Source of the DNA: Alphaproteobacteria bacterium
Lineage (GTDB): Bacteria; Pseudomonadota; Alphaproteobacteria; Rhodobacterales; Rhodobacteraceae
Direction of reading: 5' to 3'
Length of the DNA stretch: 64,000 nt
Assembly: GCA_030433335.1 (NCBI GenBank)
Contig: JAUILL010000001.1
Span: 1 to 64,000, forward strand
Shown here: piece by piece, positions 17,613 to 26,159 of the stretch
Layout of the letters: the number at the start of each line of letters is the position of its first letter
Numbering within the stretch: position 1 is the first letter of the stretch
Translations under genes and position numbers: made by a program
Notes under the pieces: generated by a model
The model's database searches: none
Seen by the model: the letters and a program-made list of their open reading frames with translations, nothing else
What the model was told of the DNA's origin: nothing

Positions 17613-17972
17613 CTAGGCCACAAGACGTTCGATGCAATTCATCAGTGCAGTCGTCGAAGAGGGCTTGCGGATTAGCGGTTCCTCTGACTTGCGAAACGCC
17701 ACAGATGACGGCGCTTCAGCGGTGATAAAAGCAATCGGGATGTTCCGCTCACGGAGGATTTTCGCGATCCCTTCGGTGGTTTTGCCGTGACCAAGGTTCA
17801 CGTCGAGCAGGGCCGCGTCGATCTTGTCCTCACGGGCGGCGCGTTCTGCGTGCTTCAGACGCGAGCAAGGGCCGACGACGGCATAGCCGTGATCTTCGAT
17901 AATTTCGGTAAGGTCGAGCGCCAGGATCACTTCGTCTTCAACGACGAGGACGCGACGGCTTTCATCGCTCAT
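17613..17972 (-). CDS. Stand-alone response regulator receiver
   Basis: A 119-residue single receiver domain with no output domain. Acidic-pocket residues are E12 and D13, the phospho-acceptor is D57 (ALLDVNL), and the conserved threonine (FITAE) and lysine (RKPSS) follow. The ATG at 17972 has GAGGAA upstream; the in-frame extension to 18008 runs into the kinase gene. It begins 2 bp after the histidine kinase stop, so it is the kinase's likely partner. With no DNA-binding domain it must act by protein contact or as a phosphate sink. Confidence 0.88.
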   Translation of the reverse strand: MSDESRRVLVVEDEVILALDLTEIIEDHGYAVVGPCSRLKHAERAAREDKIDAALLDVNLGHGKTTEGIAKILRERNIPIAFITAEAPSSVAFRKSEEPLIRKPSSTTALMNCIERLVA

Positions 17973-17974
17973 AG

Positions 17975-19162
17975 TTATTCCTCCTCGATCGGGACGATAC
18001 ATGTCCATGATACACCTGCCTCTTTAAAGTCCATCTCAACGGTGCCCCCAGTTTCAAGAGCAATGGCCCGGTTCGTGATGAACGACCCGAAGCCCTTCCG
18101 CTCTGACCTAACGACCGCAGGCCCATTAAGTTCCGTCCAATTTACGATCAATGACGGGACCTCATCAATATCCTGTAAATCCCAAGTCAGTGTAACACGT
18201 CCCTCGGGGACGCTGAGTGCCCCATATTTGATCGCATTGGTTGCCAGTTCGTAAAAGGCCATGGAGAAAGCCAAGGCTTCACCGCTGTTAATCTCATGAG
18301 GCGGCCCGCTGTAGGATACGCGACCCGGTGCTACGTGATCCACGATGTCCGTGACCACCTGCTTGAAATCGCCGGACTGCCATTTGGTGTCCATCAGACG
18401 ACCATGAGCGGCAGCATAAGCATCCAGACGATGATCCAGAGTGCGCCGCACATGCTGCTCCACCGAGCTATATCGCAAGGATTGGTTTACAATCGACTTC
18501 ACAACGCTAAAGGCATTCTTCACGCGATGGTTCAGTTCGCGGATCAGGATCTGCTGGGTGTCCTGCAGCTTGCGCTCGCGGTCAATGTCGATCAGGGCAA
18601 CGGCCGCACCGATCCTATTATCGTCTGCGTCAAATACAGGGCGGCCAATGATCCGCATCCAGAATTGTGTGTCATCCCCGCGCAGATACTGCACGTCCAA
18701 TTCGGAATAGGTTTCGCCAGCAAGAACTCGGGCGAGGGGGTATTCCTGAACGTCAACCTTGCTGCCATCACCGTGGAAGGCCGTCCATTCATGATAGTCG
18801 TCGACGTTTTCAGAAAAATGGATCGGGTGGCGCAGCATCTCTTCGACGAGGTGATTGCCGTACGTGATCCGCCCGCTCGCATCGGCAATCAGAATGCCGA
18901 CTGGCGCGGTTTCCACCATCGCTTCGAACTCCAGCAACTTCGTGCGCTTGGTCCGCAGGCGCATGGCTTGCTCCGCATTCTCGGCCTCAAGCTCGGCAAT
19001 GCGTTGTTTCAGCTCTTCAATTTCGTCCAGCCGGTCCACAGAAATCTCTGCGTGGGGACGGGGCGTTTGGGGCAAAGGGCTAACTCTCATGGCGGGCCTA
19101 TCTGTTAGCGTGTCTGGCTTGACCAGGTAGGCTTCGGGCTTCAAAGACAAGGCGTCCGACAT
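17975..19162 (-). CDS. Soluble PAS-HWE histidine kinase
   Basis: A 395-residue cytoplasmic kinase without membrane segments. Order: coiled coil (about 43-82), one PAS domain (83-195), then the HWE phospho-acceptor box ELNHRVKN with H212, the N-box ELATNAIKYGAL, and the WTE motif that names the HWE family. The PAS lacks the cysteine motif of LOV photoreceptors, so the signal is unknown. The ATG at 19162 overlaps the stop of the upstream LacI gene (TGATG), an unusual coupling between a repressor and a sensor kinase. The receiver gene follows directly. Confidence 0.88.
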   Translation of the reverse strand: MSDALSLKPEAYLVKPDTLTDRPAMRVSPLPQTPRPHAEISVDRLDEIEELKQRIAELEAENAEQAMRLRTKRTKLLEFEAMVETAPVGILIADASGRITYGNHLVEEMLRHPIHFSENVDDYHEWTAFHGDGSKVDVQEYPLARVLAGETYSELDVQYLRGDDTQFWMRIIGRPVFDADDNRIGAAVALIDIDRERKLQDTQQILIRELNHRVKNAFSVVKSIVNQSLRYSSVEQHVRRTLDHRLDAYAAAHGRLMDTKWQSGDFKQVVTDIVDHVAPGRVSYSGPPHEINSGEALAFSMAFYELATNAIKYGALSVPEGRVTLTWDLQDIDEVPSLIVNWTELNGPAVVRSERKGFGSFITNRAIALETGGTVEMDFKEAGVSWTCIVPIEEE

Positions 19163-20181
19163 CACTTGGCCGTGAACGTCCGCCTCGCGTCTATAACATG
19201 CTGAATTGGGACGGTTTTCAAGAGAGGATCGTTAGAGCCTTCCGCGGCGTGACGTGAAAGGATGGCTTTGGCTGCTGCGGTCCCGATGTCGCGCCGTGAG
19301 GTTCGTGTTGTCGCTACGGGGGCAGGAAGGCTCGCGACCAGGTCGAGCCCGTTGAACCCGGCAAGGATCAATTGCTCTGGAACCGGAATGCTTTGTTCCA
19401 TGCAGTGAAAGACCCCGCCGATGGCCAAATCGTCGTTCGAATAATAGATCGCATCAAGGGTGGGATGGGCGGCCAGCAGCTCTGCTGTCATTGCTTTACC
19501 CGCCGCGACAGAAGACCGCTCGGTGCTGGTCTGTTGCGGCACTTGGATAAATCCGCTTTTGGTCAGACTCTCCAGATAACCATCGCGCCGTTTAATGGCA
19601 CGGGTGTCGCGGTCGAGCGCGCAGCCTACATACCCAAACTGCTTGCGACCCTGTGCAATCAGCAAATCCGCCATGCCCGCGCCGGCCTCGCGTTGAGAAA
19701 ACCCCACGCACATATCCGCTGCGGTGCCATCCGTATCCATGATCTGAACAACGGGCGCCGTGCTGGCCTGCAATAGTTCGCGCGTTTGGCTGTCTTGATC
19801 CAGACCCGTCACGATCAGCCCCGCAGGCCTCCAGGACAGCATTTGCCGGACCAACAGATATTCCCGCTCAGGGTCATATCCGGTCACGCCGAAGAAGGGT
19901 TGCAGGCCAGTGCCCGCGATTGCGTCCTCGATCCCCGACATGACTTCGGAAAAGACGATGTTCGACAAAGACGGGACCACCACACCGATCAGGTCTGTCC
20001 GGTTGTTTGCCAGACTGGCGGCCACGTGGTTCCCCATATACCCCAGTTCGGCCGCGATCTCGCGCACCCGCTCCACCGTTTTGGGCGAGACGTCCTTGGC
20101 CCCTCGCATCGCGCGCGAGGCTGTCATCTTGCTCACGCCTGCAGCGGCGGCCACGTCGGCCAAGGTGACTTTGCTGTGCAT
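19162..20181 (-). CDS. LacI-family transcriptional regulator (GntR-type)
   Basis: A 339-residue LacI protein: N-terminal helix-turn-helix VTLADVAAAAGVSKMTASRAMRG, hinge, and a periplasmic-binding-protein-like effector domain. It resembles the E. coli GntR/IdnR branch (DLIGVVVPSLSNIVFSEVMSGIED). I use the ATG at 20181; a GTG at 20190 would add three residues and lies closer to GGAAAA. It is divergent from ltnD, with a GntR-like palindrome between them, so it probably represses the four-carbon-acid operon and itself. The inducer would be threonate, erythronate or an intermediate (inference). Confidence 0.88.
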   Translation of the reverse strand: MHSKVTLADVAAAAGVSKMTASRAMRGAKDVSPKTVERVREIAAELGYMGNHVAASLANNRTDLIGVVVPSLSNIVFSEVMSGIEDAIAGTGLQPFFGVTGYDPEREYLLVRQMLSWRPAGLIVTGLDQDSQTRELLQASTAPVVQIMDTDGTAADMCVGFSQREAGAGMADLLIAQGRKQFGYVGCALDRDTRAIKRRDGYLESLTKSGFIQVPQQTSTERSSVAAGKAMTAELLAAHPTLDAIYYSNDDLAIGGVFHCMEQSIPVPEQLILAGFNGLDLVASLPAPVATTRTSRRDIGTAAAKAILSRHAAEGSNDPLLKTVPIQHVIDARRTFTAK

Positions 20182-20268
20182 CGATTTCACTTTTCCAAGG
20201 GCGATTTCGCTTTTCTACACGGGAAGCAGGCTTGACGCACCCCACAATGCTCACTACCCCTAGTGCGC

Positions 20269-20284
20269 AACGGTACCGGTAACG
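20269..20284. promoter_or_regulatory. Candidate LacI-family (GntR-like) operator
   Basis: AACGGTACCGGTAACG between the divergent LacI gene and ltnD. The core at 20272-20283 differs by one base from the perfect palindrome GTTACCGGTAAC, which is the centre of the E. coli GntR/IdnR operator. It lies 43 bp upstream of the ltnD start and about 90 bp from the LacI start, so it could control both. Confidence 0.7.
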
Positions 20285-20326
20285 GAAATTTCGTCAAGCC
20301 GGTTGCTCATGTTCGGAGGAGGGACA

Positions 20327-21229
20327 ATGGGACAGGATTACAAGGTGGCCGTGATCGGCCTTGGGTCGATGGGATACGGTGTCGCCAGTTCGCTGCTGCG
20401 GGCGGGGCTAACCGTCTACGGCTATGACATCAACGAAGCGCAAATGGCCAAGTTCCGCGAGTTGGGCGGGGCCGAGGGGACGCTGGCCGATGTGGCTGGC
20501 GATCTGGACGCAGTGGTCACTGTGGTCCTTAACGCTGCCCAAACCGAGGCTGTCCTGTTTGGCGATGGCGGTGCGGTCCCGATGCTGCGCAAAGGCGCGG
20601 CGGTCATGAGCTGCGCGACTGTCGCCCCCGATTTCGCCCGCAAGATGGAAGCACAGTGCGCCGAAACCGGAGTGCTCTATCTGGACGCCCCGATCTCTGG
20701 CGGCCCAATCCGCGCGGCTGATGGTGCGTTGTCGGTGTTGGCGTCGGGAACGGCGGAAGCCTTTGCCGCTCTGAAACCCGCTCTGGACGGCATGGCCAGC
20801 GACGTCTTCGAAATGGGAGATAGCGCCGGAGCTGGCAGCGCAATGAAGGCAGTGAACCAGCTGCTCGTCGGAGTCCACATCGCCACCATGGCCGAGGCGC
20901 TGACCTTTGGCATGACCCAAGGCGTTGATCCCAAGCGCTTTTACGAGGTGATCACCAAATCGGCGGGAACCTCGTGGGCGCTGGAAAACCGCACCCCCCA
21001 CATCATCGACAACGACTATTCCCCCAAAAGTCAGGTCAACATCTGGCCCAAGGACCTTGGCATCGTGCAGGACATCGCCCGCAGTGCGAAATTCAGCGCG
21101 CCGATCTCGGGCGCGGCGCTGCAGATGTATCTGGCCGCCCAAGGCATGGGGCTGGGGGCCGAAGACGACGCCGCTATCGCCAAGGTCTATGCCGCAATGG
21201 CGGGCCTGACATTACCCGGACAGGAGTAA
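20327..21229 (+). CDS. ltnD: L-threonate dehydrogenase (beta-hydroxyacid dehydrogenase family)
   Basis: A 300-residue 3-hydroxyisobutyrate-dehydrogenase-type protein. The Rossmann motif GLGSMGYGVASSL is near residue 11, the substrate segment DAPISGGPIRAADG follows, and the catalytic lysine lies in GSAMKAVNQLLVG. The ATG at 20327 has GGAGGAGGG upstream. It oxidises L-threonate to 2-oxo-tetronate. The assignment rests mainly on the following otnK-otnC-otnI genes, a set established biochemically for L-threonate and D-erythronate use. All four genes are closely spaced or overlapping. Confidence 0.88.
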   Translation: MGQDYKVAVIGLGSMGYGVASSLLRAGLTVYGYDINEAQMAKFRELGGAEGTLADVAGDLDAVVTVVLNAAQTEAVLFGDGGAVPMLRKGAAVMSCATVAPDFARKMEAQCAETGVLYLDAPISGGPIRAADGALSVLASGTAEAFAALKPALDGMASDVFEMGDSAGAGSAMKAVNQLLVGVHIATMAEALTFGMTQGVDPKRFYEVITKSAGTSWALENRTPHIIDNDYSPKSQVNIWPKDLGIVQDIARSAKFSAPISGAALQMYLAAQGMGLGAEDDAAIAKVYAAMAGLTLPGQE

Positions 21230-21231
21230 CC

Positions 21232-22497
21232 ATGACCGTACTTGGCTGTATTGCCGACGATTTTACCGGTGCAACCGATTTGGCGGGCCTTTTGGCCCGT
21301 TCAGGCGTCCGCGTGTCGCTGCGCATGGGCATCCCCGAAGAAGAGCCCACCGACACGGCCCCCTTCGAAGTCATTGCCCTGAAATGCCGCACCGCGCCCG
21401 TGGACGAGGCCGTGGCCCAATGCCGGATGGCGCTGGACTGGCTGAAACGGGCAGGGGCGCAGCGGTTCTTCTGGAAATATTGCTCGACCTTCGACAGTAC
21501 GGCCGAGGGCAACATTGGCCCCGTGGCCGAGGCTCTGATGGATGACCTTGGCGCATCGCAGACCATGTACTGCCCTGCCTTCCCCGAAAACGGGCGGGCG
21601 ATTTTCATGGGGAACCTCTTTGTCGGGGAGTTGCCACTGGCCGAAAGCCCGATGAAGGATCACCCCCTGACCCCCATGCGCGACAGCAACCTGATGCGCC
21701 TGCTTGCGCCGCAGGTGACAGGGCAGGTGGGCTTGGCGAACCGTCTGGCCGTGGCCCGCGGAACCGAAGCCCTGCGCGCCCGACTGACCGAACTTCAGGA
21801 TCAGGGCGTAGCCCACGTGGTCATCGATGCCGTGGCGGACGAGGATCTGTATACCATCGCCGAGGCGTGCCGCGACATGCCCCTGATGACCGGAGGCAGC
21901 GCGGTGGCGATGCCTTTGCCCGCGCTATACGTCCGCGACGGGGTGCTGGCCGCAGATGCCGAACGCGCCGTGCGTCCCGACCTGCCGAACAAGACCATCG
22001 TGCTGTCGGGCAGTTGTTCGGCCATGACACGCGCGCAGGTCTGCGAATACAGCGTGAATGCCCCCAGCTATCGTCTCGATGCCTTCGATCTGGATAAACG
22101 CGGGATCGGCCCCGCGCTGGCGTGGTTAGCCAAACAGGACCTGAGCCAAGCCCCCTTGTTCTACGCCACCGCCGAGCCTGACACCGTCCGCAAGGCGCAA
22201 GAGGCCTTTGGCGTCGCCGAAGTGGGCGAGATGATCGAAAACGCACTGGCCGAACTGGCCCAAGCAGCCTTTAGCACCGGGGCCCGCCGGTTCGTTGTGG
22301 CGGGTGGCGAAACCAGCGGTGCGGTCACGCAGGCGCTGGGGGTCACCCGCTTGGACATCGGTCAGGAAATCGCCCCCGGTGTCCCGTGGACCTATGCGGA
22401 AAGCGACGGGGAAAAGATTGCGCTGACCCTGAAATCCGGCAACTTTGGCAAAGAGGGCTTCTTTGCCGACGCGCTAAAGGTGCTGGAGGATCAATGA
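21232..22497 (+). CDS. otnK: 3-oxo-tetronate 4-kinase
   Basis: A 421-residue DUF1537-family kinase of standard length. The N-terminal domain shows IADDFTGATDLAGLLARSG and KYCSTFDSTAEGNIGP, and the C-terminal nucleotide domain shows VAGGETSGAVTQALG. It phosphorylates 3-oxo-tetronate to the 4-phosphate. It begins 2 bp after ltnD, and its stop overlaps the otnC start (ATGA). Confidence 0.92.
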   Translation: MTVLGCIADDFTGATDLAGLLARSGVRVSLRMGIPEEEPTDTAPFEVIALKCRTAPVDEAVAQCRMALDWLKRAGAQRFFWKYCSTFDSTAEGNIGPVAEALMDDLGASQTMYCPAFPENGRAIFMGNLFVGELPLAESPMKDHPLTPMRDSNLMRLLAPQVTGQVGLANRLAVARGTEALRARLTELQDQGVAHVVIDAVADEDLYTIAEACRDMPLMTGGSAVAMPLPALYVRDGVLAADAERAVRPDLPNKTIVLSGSCSAMTRAQVCEYSVNAPSYRLDAFDLDKRGIGPALAWLAKQDLSQAPLFYATAEPDTVRKAQEAFGVAEVGEMIENALAELAQAAFSTGARRFVVAGGETSGAVTQALGVTRLDIGQEIAPGVPWTYAESDGEKIALTLKSGNFGKEGFFADALKVLEDQ

Positions 22498-23141
22498 CCG
22501 AAGAAACCAAGCTGCGCGAAGAGATGTGTTTGCTGGCGAAATCCCTGTTTGACCGTGGTCTGACAGGCGGCTCGACCGGCAATATCTCGGCCCGCACGCC
22601 CGATGGGGGGCTCTTGGTGTCGCCCACGGGGACCAGTTTCGGGCGGCTTGATCCGGCGCGGCTGTCGCGGTTCGACGCGAGCGGCACTCTGATCGGGGGC
22701 GACAAACCGACCAAGGAAATGCCCCTGCATTCGGCCTTCTACGAGACGCGGAACAAGACCGGCGCGGTGGTGCACCTGCACTCGTGCCATTCGGTCGCGT
22801 GGTCCCTGATGCCCGAAGTCGATGAGGATAATTTCCTGCCGCCCCTGACCCCCTATGCGATCATGAAACTGGGCAAGGTCAAGCTGCTGCCATTCTTCAT
22901 CCCCGGTGATCCGGCGATGGGCGATGCGGTGCGCGGGCTGGCGGGGAAACGCAGCGCGGTCATGCTGGCCAATCACGGCCCCGTTGTGGCCGCCAAGGAC
23001 GTGGAATCCGCCTGCAACGCCATCGAAGAACTCGAGGACACCGCGCGTCTGGCCATTCTGATGCGCGGCTATGATGCCAAGATGCTGAGCCCCGAAATGG
23101 TCCAGCAGATCGTCACCAAATATGATGTGGAGTGGGACTGA
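22494..23141 (+). CDS. otnC: 3-oxo-tetronate 4-phosphate decarboxylase
   Basis: A 215-residue class II aldolase/adducin-fold enzyme. Visible are the phosphate-binding GGSTGNIS, the metal-binding HLHSCHS and the later histidine in ANHGPVV. It decarboxylates 3-oxo-tetronate 4-phosphate to dihydroxyacetone phosphate. The start overlaps otnK (ATGA), and its stop overlaps otnI (TGATG). Confidence 0.92.
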   Translation: MTEETKLREEMCLLAKSLFDRGLTGGSTGNISARTPDGGLLVSPTGTSFGRLDPARLSRFDASGTLIGGDKPTKEMPLHSAFYETRNKTGAVVHLHSCHSVAWSLMPEVDEDNFLPPLTPYAIMKLGKVKLLPFFIPGDPAMGDAVRGLAGKRSAVMLANHGPVVAAKDVESACNAIEELEDTARLAILMRGYDAKMLSPEMVQQIVTKYDVEWD

Positions 23142-23902
23142 TGAAATTCTCTGCCAACCTCGGGTTCCTCTGGCGGGAACTGGAATTGCCCGACGCCATC
23201 CGCGCCGCGAAAAAGGCCGGATTTTCGGATGTGGAATGCCACTGGCCCTATGACACCCCCGCCAAAAAGGTGCGCGCGGCACTCAAGGAAACCGGCATGA
23301 CCATGCTGGGGCTGAACACCCATCCGGGCGATCTGGATGACGGGGATTTTGGCCTCTGTGCGCTGCCCGACCGCATGGAAGAAGGGCGCGCCGCCATCGA
23401 CCAGGCCGTCGCCTATGCCAACGCCACCGGCACTAAGTGCATCCATGTCATGGCGGGCAAATCCAAGGGCGCAGAGGCCGCCAAAGCCTTTGTCACAAAC
23501 CTGCGCTATGCCTGCGAGCGGGCAGCGCCGTTTGGCATCACCATCCTGATCGAACCCCTGAACACCTATGACGTGCCGGGGTACTTCCTGACCTCGACCG
23601 CCGAGGCGCAGCGGATCATCGACATGGTGGACGAGCCGAACATCAAGATCATGTTCGACTGCTATCACATGCAGCTGATGCAGGGCGATCTGAGCAACAC
23701 CCTGCGCGACCTGCTGCCCAAGATCGGCCACATCCAGATCGCCTCGGTGCCTGATCGCGCGCAGCCCGATCATGGTGAGCTGGACTACAGCTATGTCCTG
23801 CAACTGATTGCCGATCTTGGATATTCCGCTCCCATCGGGGCCGAATACAAGCCGGTCAAACCCACAGAGCAGACCCTTGGCTGGCTGAAAAAGTACCTCT
23901 GA
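23141..23902 (+). CDS. otnI: 2-oxo-tetronate isomerase
   Basis: A 253-residue xylose-isomerase-like TIM barrel related to hydroxypyruvate isomerase (Hyi). It opens MKFSANLGFLW and has the metal-ligand segments LIEPLN, FDCYHMQLM, GHIQIASVPDR and IGAEYKP. It interconverts 2-oxo- and 3-oxo-tetronate between the LtnD and OtnK steps. Last gene of the operon; a weak terminator follows. Confidence 0.9.
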   Translation: MKFSANLGFLWRELELPDAIRAAKKAGFSDVECHWPYDTPAKKVRAALKETGMTMLGLNTHPGDLDDGDFGLCALPDRMEEGRAAIDQAVAYANATGTKCIHVMAGKSKGAEAAKAFVTNLRYACERAAPFGITILIEPLNTYDVPGYFLTSTAEAQRIIDMVDEPNIKIMFDCYHMQLMQGDLSNTLRDLLPKIGHIQIASVPDRAQPDHGELDYSYVLQLIADLGYSAPIGAEYKPVKPTEQTLGWLKKYL

Positions 23903-23908
23903 CAAATT

Positions 23909-23927
23909 CCCGAAACTCGGGGCTTTT
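23909..23927 (+). terminator. Weak intrinsic terminator after otnI
   Basis: CCCGA (23909-23913) pairs with TCGGG (23917-23921) across a 3-base loop, followed by GCTTTT. It is short but sits 7 bp after the otnI stop and before the operator of the next operon. Confidence 0.45.
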
Positions 23928-23931
23928 CAGG

Positions 23932-23960
23932 TTGGAAATTTTGGTATACCAAATTTCCAA
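23932..23960. promoter_or_regulatory. TTGGTATACCAA operator, site 1 (nested palindrome)
   Basis: Perfect TTGGTATACCAA at 23941-23952, flanked by a second inverted repeat TTGGAAAT (23932-23939) / ATTTCCAA (23953-23960). It lies 72 bp upstream of the aminotransferase ATG. The core equals the known UxuR/ExuR-type GntR-family operator core. One of six such sites in the window; the GntR/FCD protein at 48395 is the likely binder. Confidence 0.85.
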
Positions 23961-24023
23961 ACCCAGTCGGAGCGGGAAGGAGGGGCCCGCTCCGGCACTT
24001 TAATCAGCCTATGGGGAGGGACC

Positions 24024-25193
24024 ATGTCAGGCATGATTTTCGCCGACAGTCTGTCGCGTCTGGGAACCGAGTCCGCCTTTGTGGTGCTGGCGCGGGCGCA
24101 GGCTCTGGCGCAGCAGGGCAAAGATATCATCAACCTCGGGATCGGGCAGCCGGACTTCAAAACGCCCGAACATATCTCGGAGGCGGCGATCCAGGCGATC
24201 CGCGACGGCCACCACGGTTACACGCCTGCGAATGGTCTGCCGGTGCTGCGCGAAGCTGTTGCCGCTGACCTGAACCGCCGCCACGGAGTCGAGGTAAACC
24301 CTGATAACGTGGTCGTCGTGCCGGGCGGCAAACCGACGATGTTCTTTGCGGTGATGATGTTCGGTCAACCGGGCGCCGAGATTATGTACCCCAATCCGGG
24401 CTTCCCGATCTATGAGTCCGTGATCAAGTACAGCGGCGCGACGCCCGTGCCGATCGCCTTGGAAGAAAAGAACGGCTTTGCCTTCAGCGCTGAAAAGGTG
24501 CTGTCCCAGATCACCGAACGCACCCGCCTGATCATCATCAACAGCCCCGCGAACCCCACGGGCGGCGTCACGCCCAAAGCGGAAATCGACAAGCTGGTGG
24601 CGGGTCTGATGGATCACCCCCACGTGGCCCTGATGTCGGACGAGATCTATAGCAACATGCTCTATGGTGGGCGCGAGCACGTCAGCCTGCTGCAATACCC
24701 CGAAATCCGCGATCGTCTGATCATGTTGGATGGCTGGTCCAAGACCTATGCCATGACCGGCTGGCGTCTGGGCTATGCGGTCTGGCCCGATGCGGCGGTG
24801 GATCACGTGACGCGTCTGTGCATCAACGACCACTCTTGCGTGAACGCGCCGACCCAGTTCGCGGGGCTCGCCGCCCTGACCGGACCGCAGGATTGCGTGA
24901 CCGAGATGGTGGCCCAGTTTGACGCGCGCCGCCAAGTGATCGTGGACGCCCTGAACGGCCTGCCCGGTGTGCGCTGCGCCGATGCGGCGGGGGCCTTCTA
25001 TGCCTTCCCGAATATCGAAGGAACCGGCCTGACCGCGAAACAGGCGCAGGATAAATTTCTGGACGAGGCAGGGGTTGCGACCGTTGCCGGGACGTCCTTT
25101 GGCGCGTGGGGCGAAGGGTATCTGCGCTTCTCTTACGCGAATTCGACCGAGAATATTCTTGAAGCGATCAGCCGCATCAAGAAATTGCTCTAA
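24024..25193 (+). CDS. PLP-dependent aminotransferase, class I/II
   Basis: A 389-residue fold-type I aminotransferase. The Schiff-base lysine is K240 (GWSKTYAMTGWRLG), with N177 (SPANPTG), D206 (SDEIY) and the C-terminal arginine in LRFSYA. Similar proteins are annotated as aspartate or alanine aminotransferases, but I cannot name the substrate. It heads a three-gene operon with a 2-hydroxyacid dehydrogenase and an HpaI-type aldolase, downstream of GntR-type site 1. It may transaminate the keto acid released by the aldolase, or glyoxylate/hydroxypyruvate; that is inference. Confidence 0.85.
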   Translation: MSGMIFADSLSRLGTESAFVVLARAQALAQQGKDIINLGIGQPDFKTPEHISEAAIQAIRDGHHGYTPANGLPVLREAVAADLNRRHGVEVNPDNVVVVPGGKPTMFFAVMMFGQPGAEIMYPNPGFPIYESVIKYSGATPVPIALEEKNGFAFSAEKVLSQITERTRLIIINSPANPTGGVTPKAEIDKLVAGLMDHPHVALMSDEIYSNMLYGGREHVSLLQYPEIRDRLIMLDGWSKTYAMTGWRLGYAVWPDAAVDHVTRLCINDHSCVNAPTQFAGLAALTGPQDCVTEMVAQFDARRQVIVDALNGLPGVRCADAAGAFYAFPNIEGTGLTAKQAQDKFLDEAGVATVAGTSFGAWGEGYLRFSYANSTENILEAISRIKKLL

Positions 25194-25214
25194 ACCACGG
25201 AAAGGAAATTTGAA

Positions 25215-26159
25215 ATGTCCGATGTGAAACTGCTTGTCTGTGGTGCCTTCAACGAGGAAGAGCGCGCGCGGTTCGACGCGAATTACCCCAACACCTATGC
25301 CGCGACCCCCGCTGATATCGCGGCGCTGGACGCGGCTGTGCGCGATGGGATCACCGCGGTTGTGTTTAAGGGCCACGCCCCCTTTGGCGGCGCGGCGATG
25401 GACCCGTTGTCGAACCTTGGCCTGATTGCGAACTTTGGTGTTGGCTATGACGCGATCGACGTGGATGCGGCCAGTGAACGCGGCGTCAAAGTCACCAACA
25501 CCCCCGATGTCCTGAACGACGATGTGGCGGATCTGGCGGTGGCTCTGGTGCTGACCCAGACCCGCAACATGATCGAAGGCGACAACCTGACCCGCTCTGG
25601 CCGTTGGGCTGGTGGCGGCAGCCTGCCTCTCAATCGCAAAATGACTGGCGGCACAGTTGGCATCTGCGGTCTTGGGCGCATCGGACGCGAGATCGCGGAC
25701 CGTCTGGCGGCGTTCAAGATGGACATCCACTACCATTCGCGCAGTGAGAAAGAGACCCCCGGCTGGACCTATCATGCGGACGCCAAGAGCTTGGCCGAAG
25801 CTGTGGATTGGTTCGTCGTCGCGCTGGTCGGTGGCAAGGAAACCGAAGGCTACGTCAGCCGCGACGTAATCAACGCGCTTGGCCCCAATGGTGTGATCAT
25901 CAACATCAGCCGAGGTACAACCATTGACGAAGAAGCGATGCTGGATGCACTGGAAAGCGGTGCGATTGCGGGCGCGGGCCTTGATGTGTTCATCAACGAG
26001 CCGCACATCAACGAACGCTTCTACGAGCTGACCAACGTGGTCCTTCAGCCGCACCAAGGGTCTGGCACCCACGAAACGCGCCGCGCCATGGCCGAAGTGC
26101 AGCTGTCCAACGTCACCGCGTTCTTTAACGGCGATGCGCTCGTCACTCCGGTGAACTGA
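25215..26159 (+). CDS. D-isomer-specific 2-hydroxyacid dehydrogenase
   Basis: A 314-residue NAD(P)-dependent enzyme. The cofactor motif GICGLGRIGREI is near residue 155. The catalytic arginine is in NISRGTTID, the glutamate in INEP and the histidine in LQPHQGSGTHETR. It most resembles hydroxypyruvate/glyoxylate reductases (GhrB-like). The context suggests reduction or oxidation of a C2-C3 product of sugar-acid breakdown. Its stop overlaps the next start (TGATG). Confidence 0.85.
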   Translation: MSDVKLLVCGAFNEEERARFDANYPNTYAATPADIAALDAAVRDGITAVVFKGHAPFGGAAMDPLSNLGLIANFGVGYDAIDVDAASERGVKVTNTPDVLNDDVADLAVALVLTQTRNMIEGDNLTRSGRWAGGGSLPLNRKMTGGTVGICGLGRIGREIADRLAAFKMDIHYHSRSEKETPGWTYHADAKSLAEAVDWFVVALVGGKETEGYVSRDVINALGPNGVIINISRGTTIDEEAMLDALESGAIAGAGLDVFINEPHINERFYELTNVVLQPHQGSGTHETRRAMAEVQLSNVTAFFNGDALVTPVN

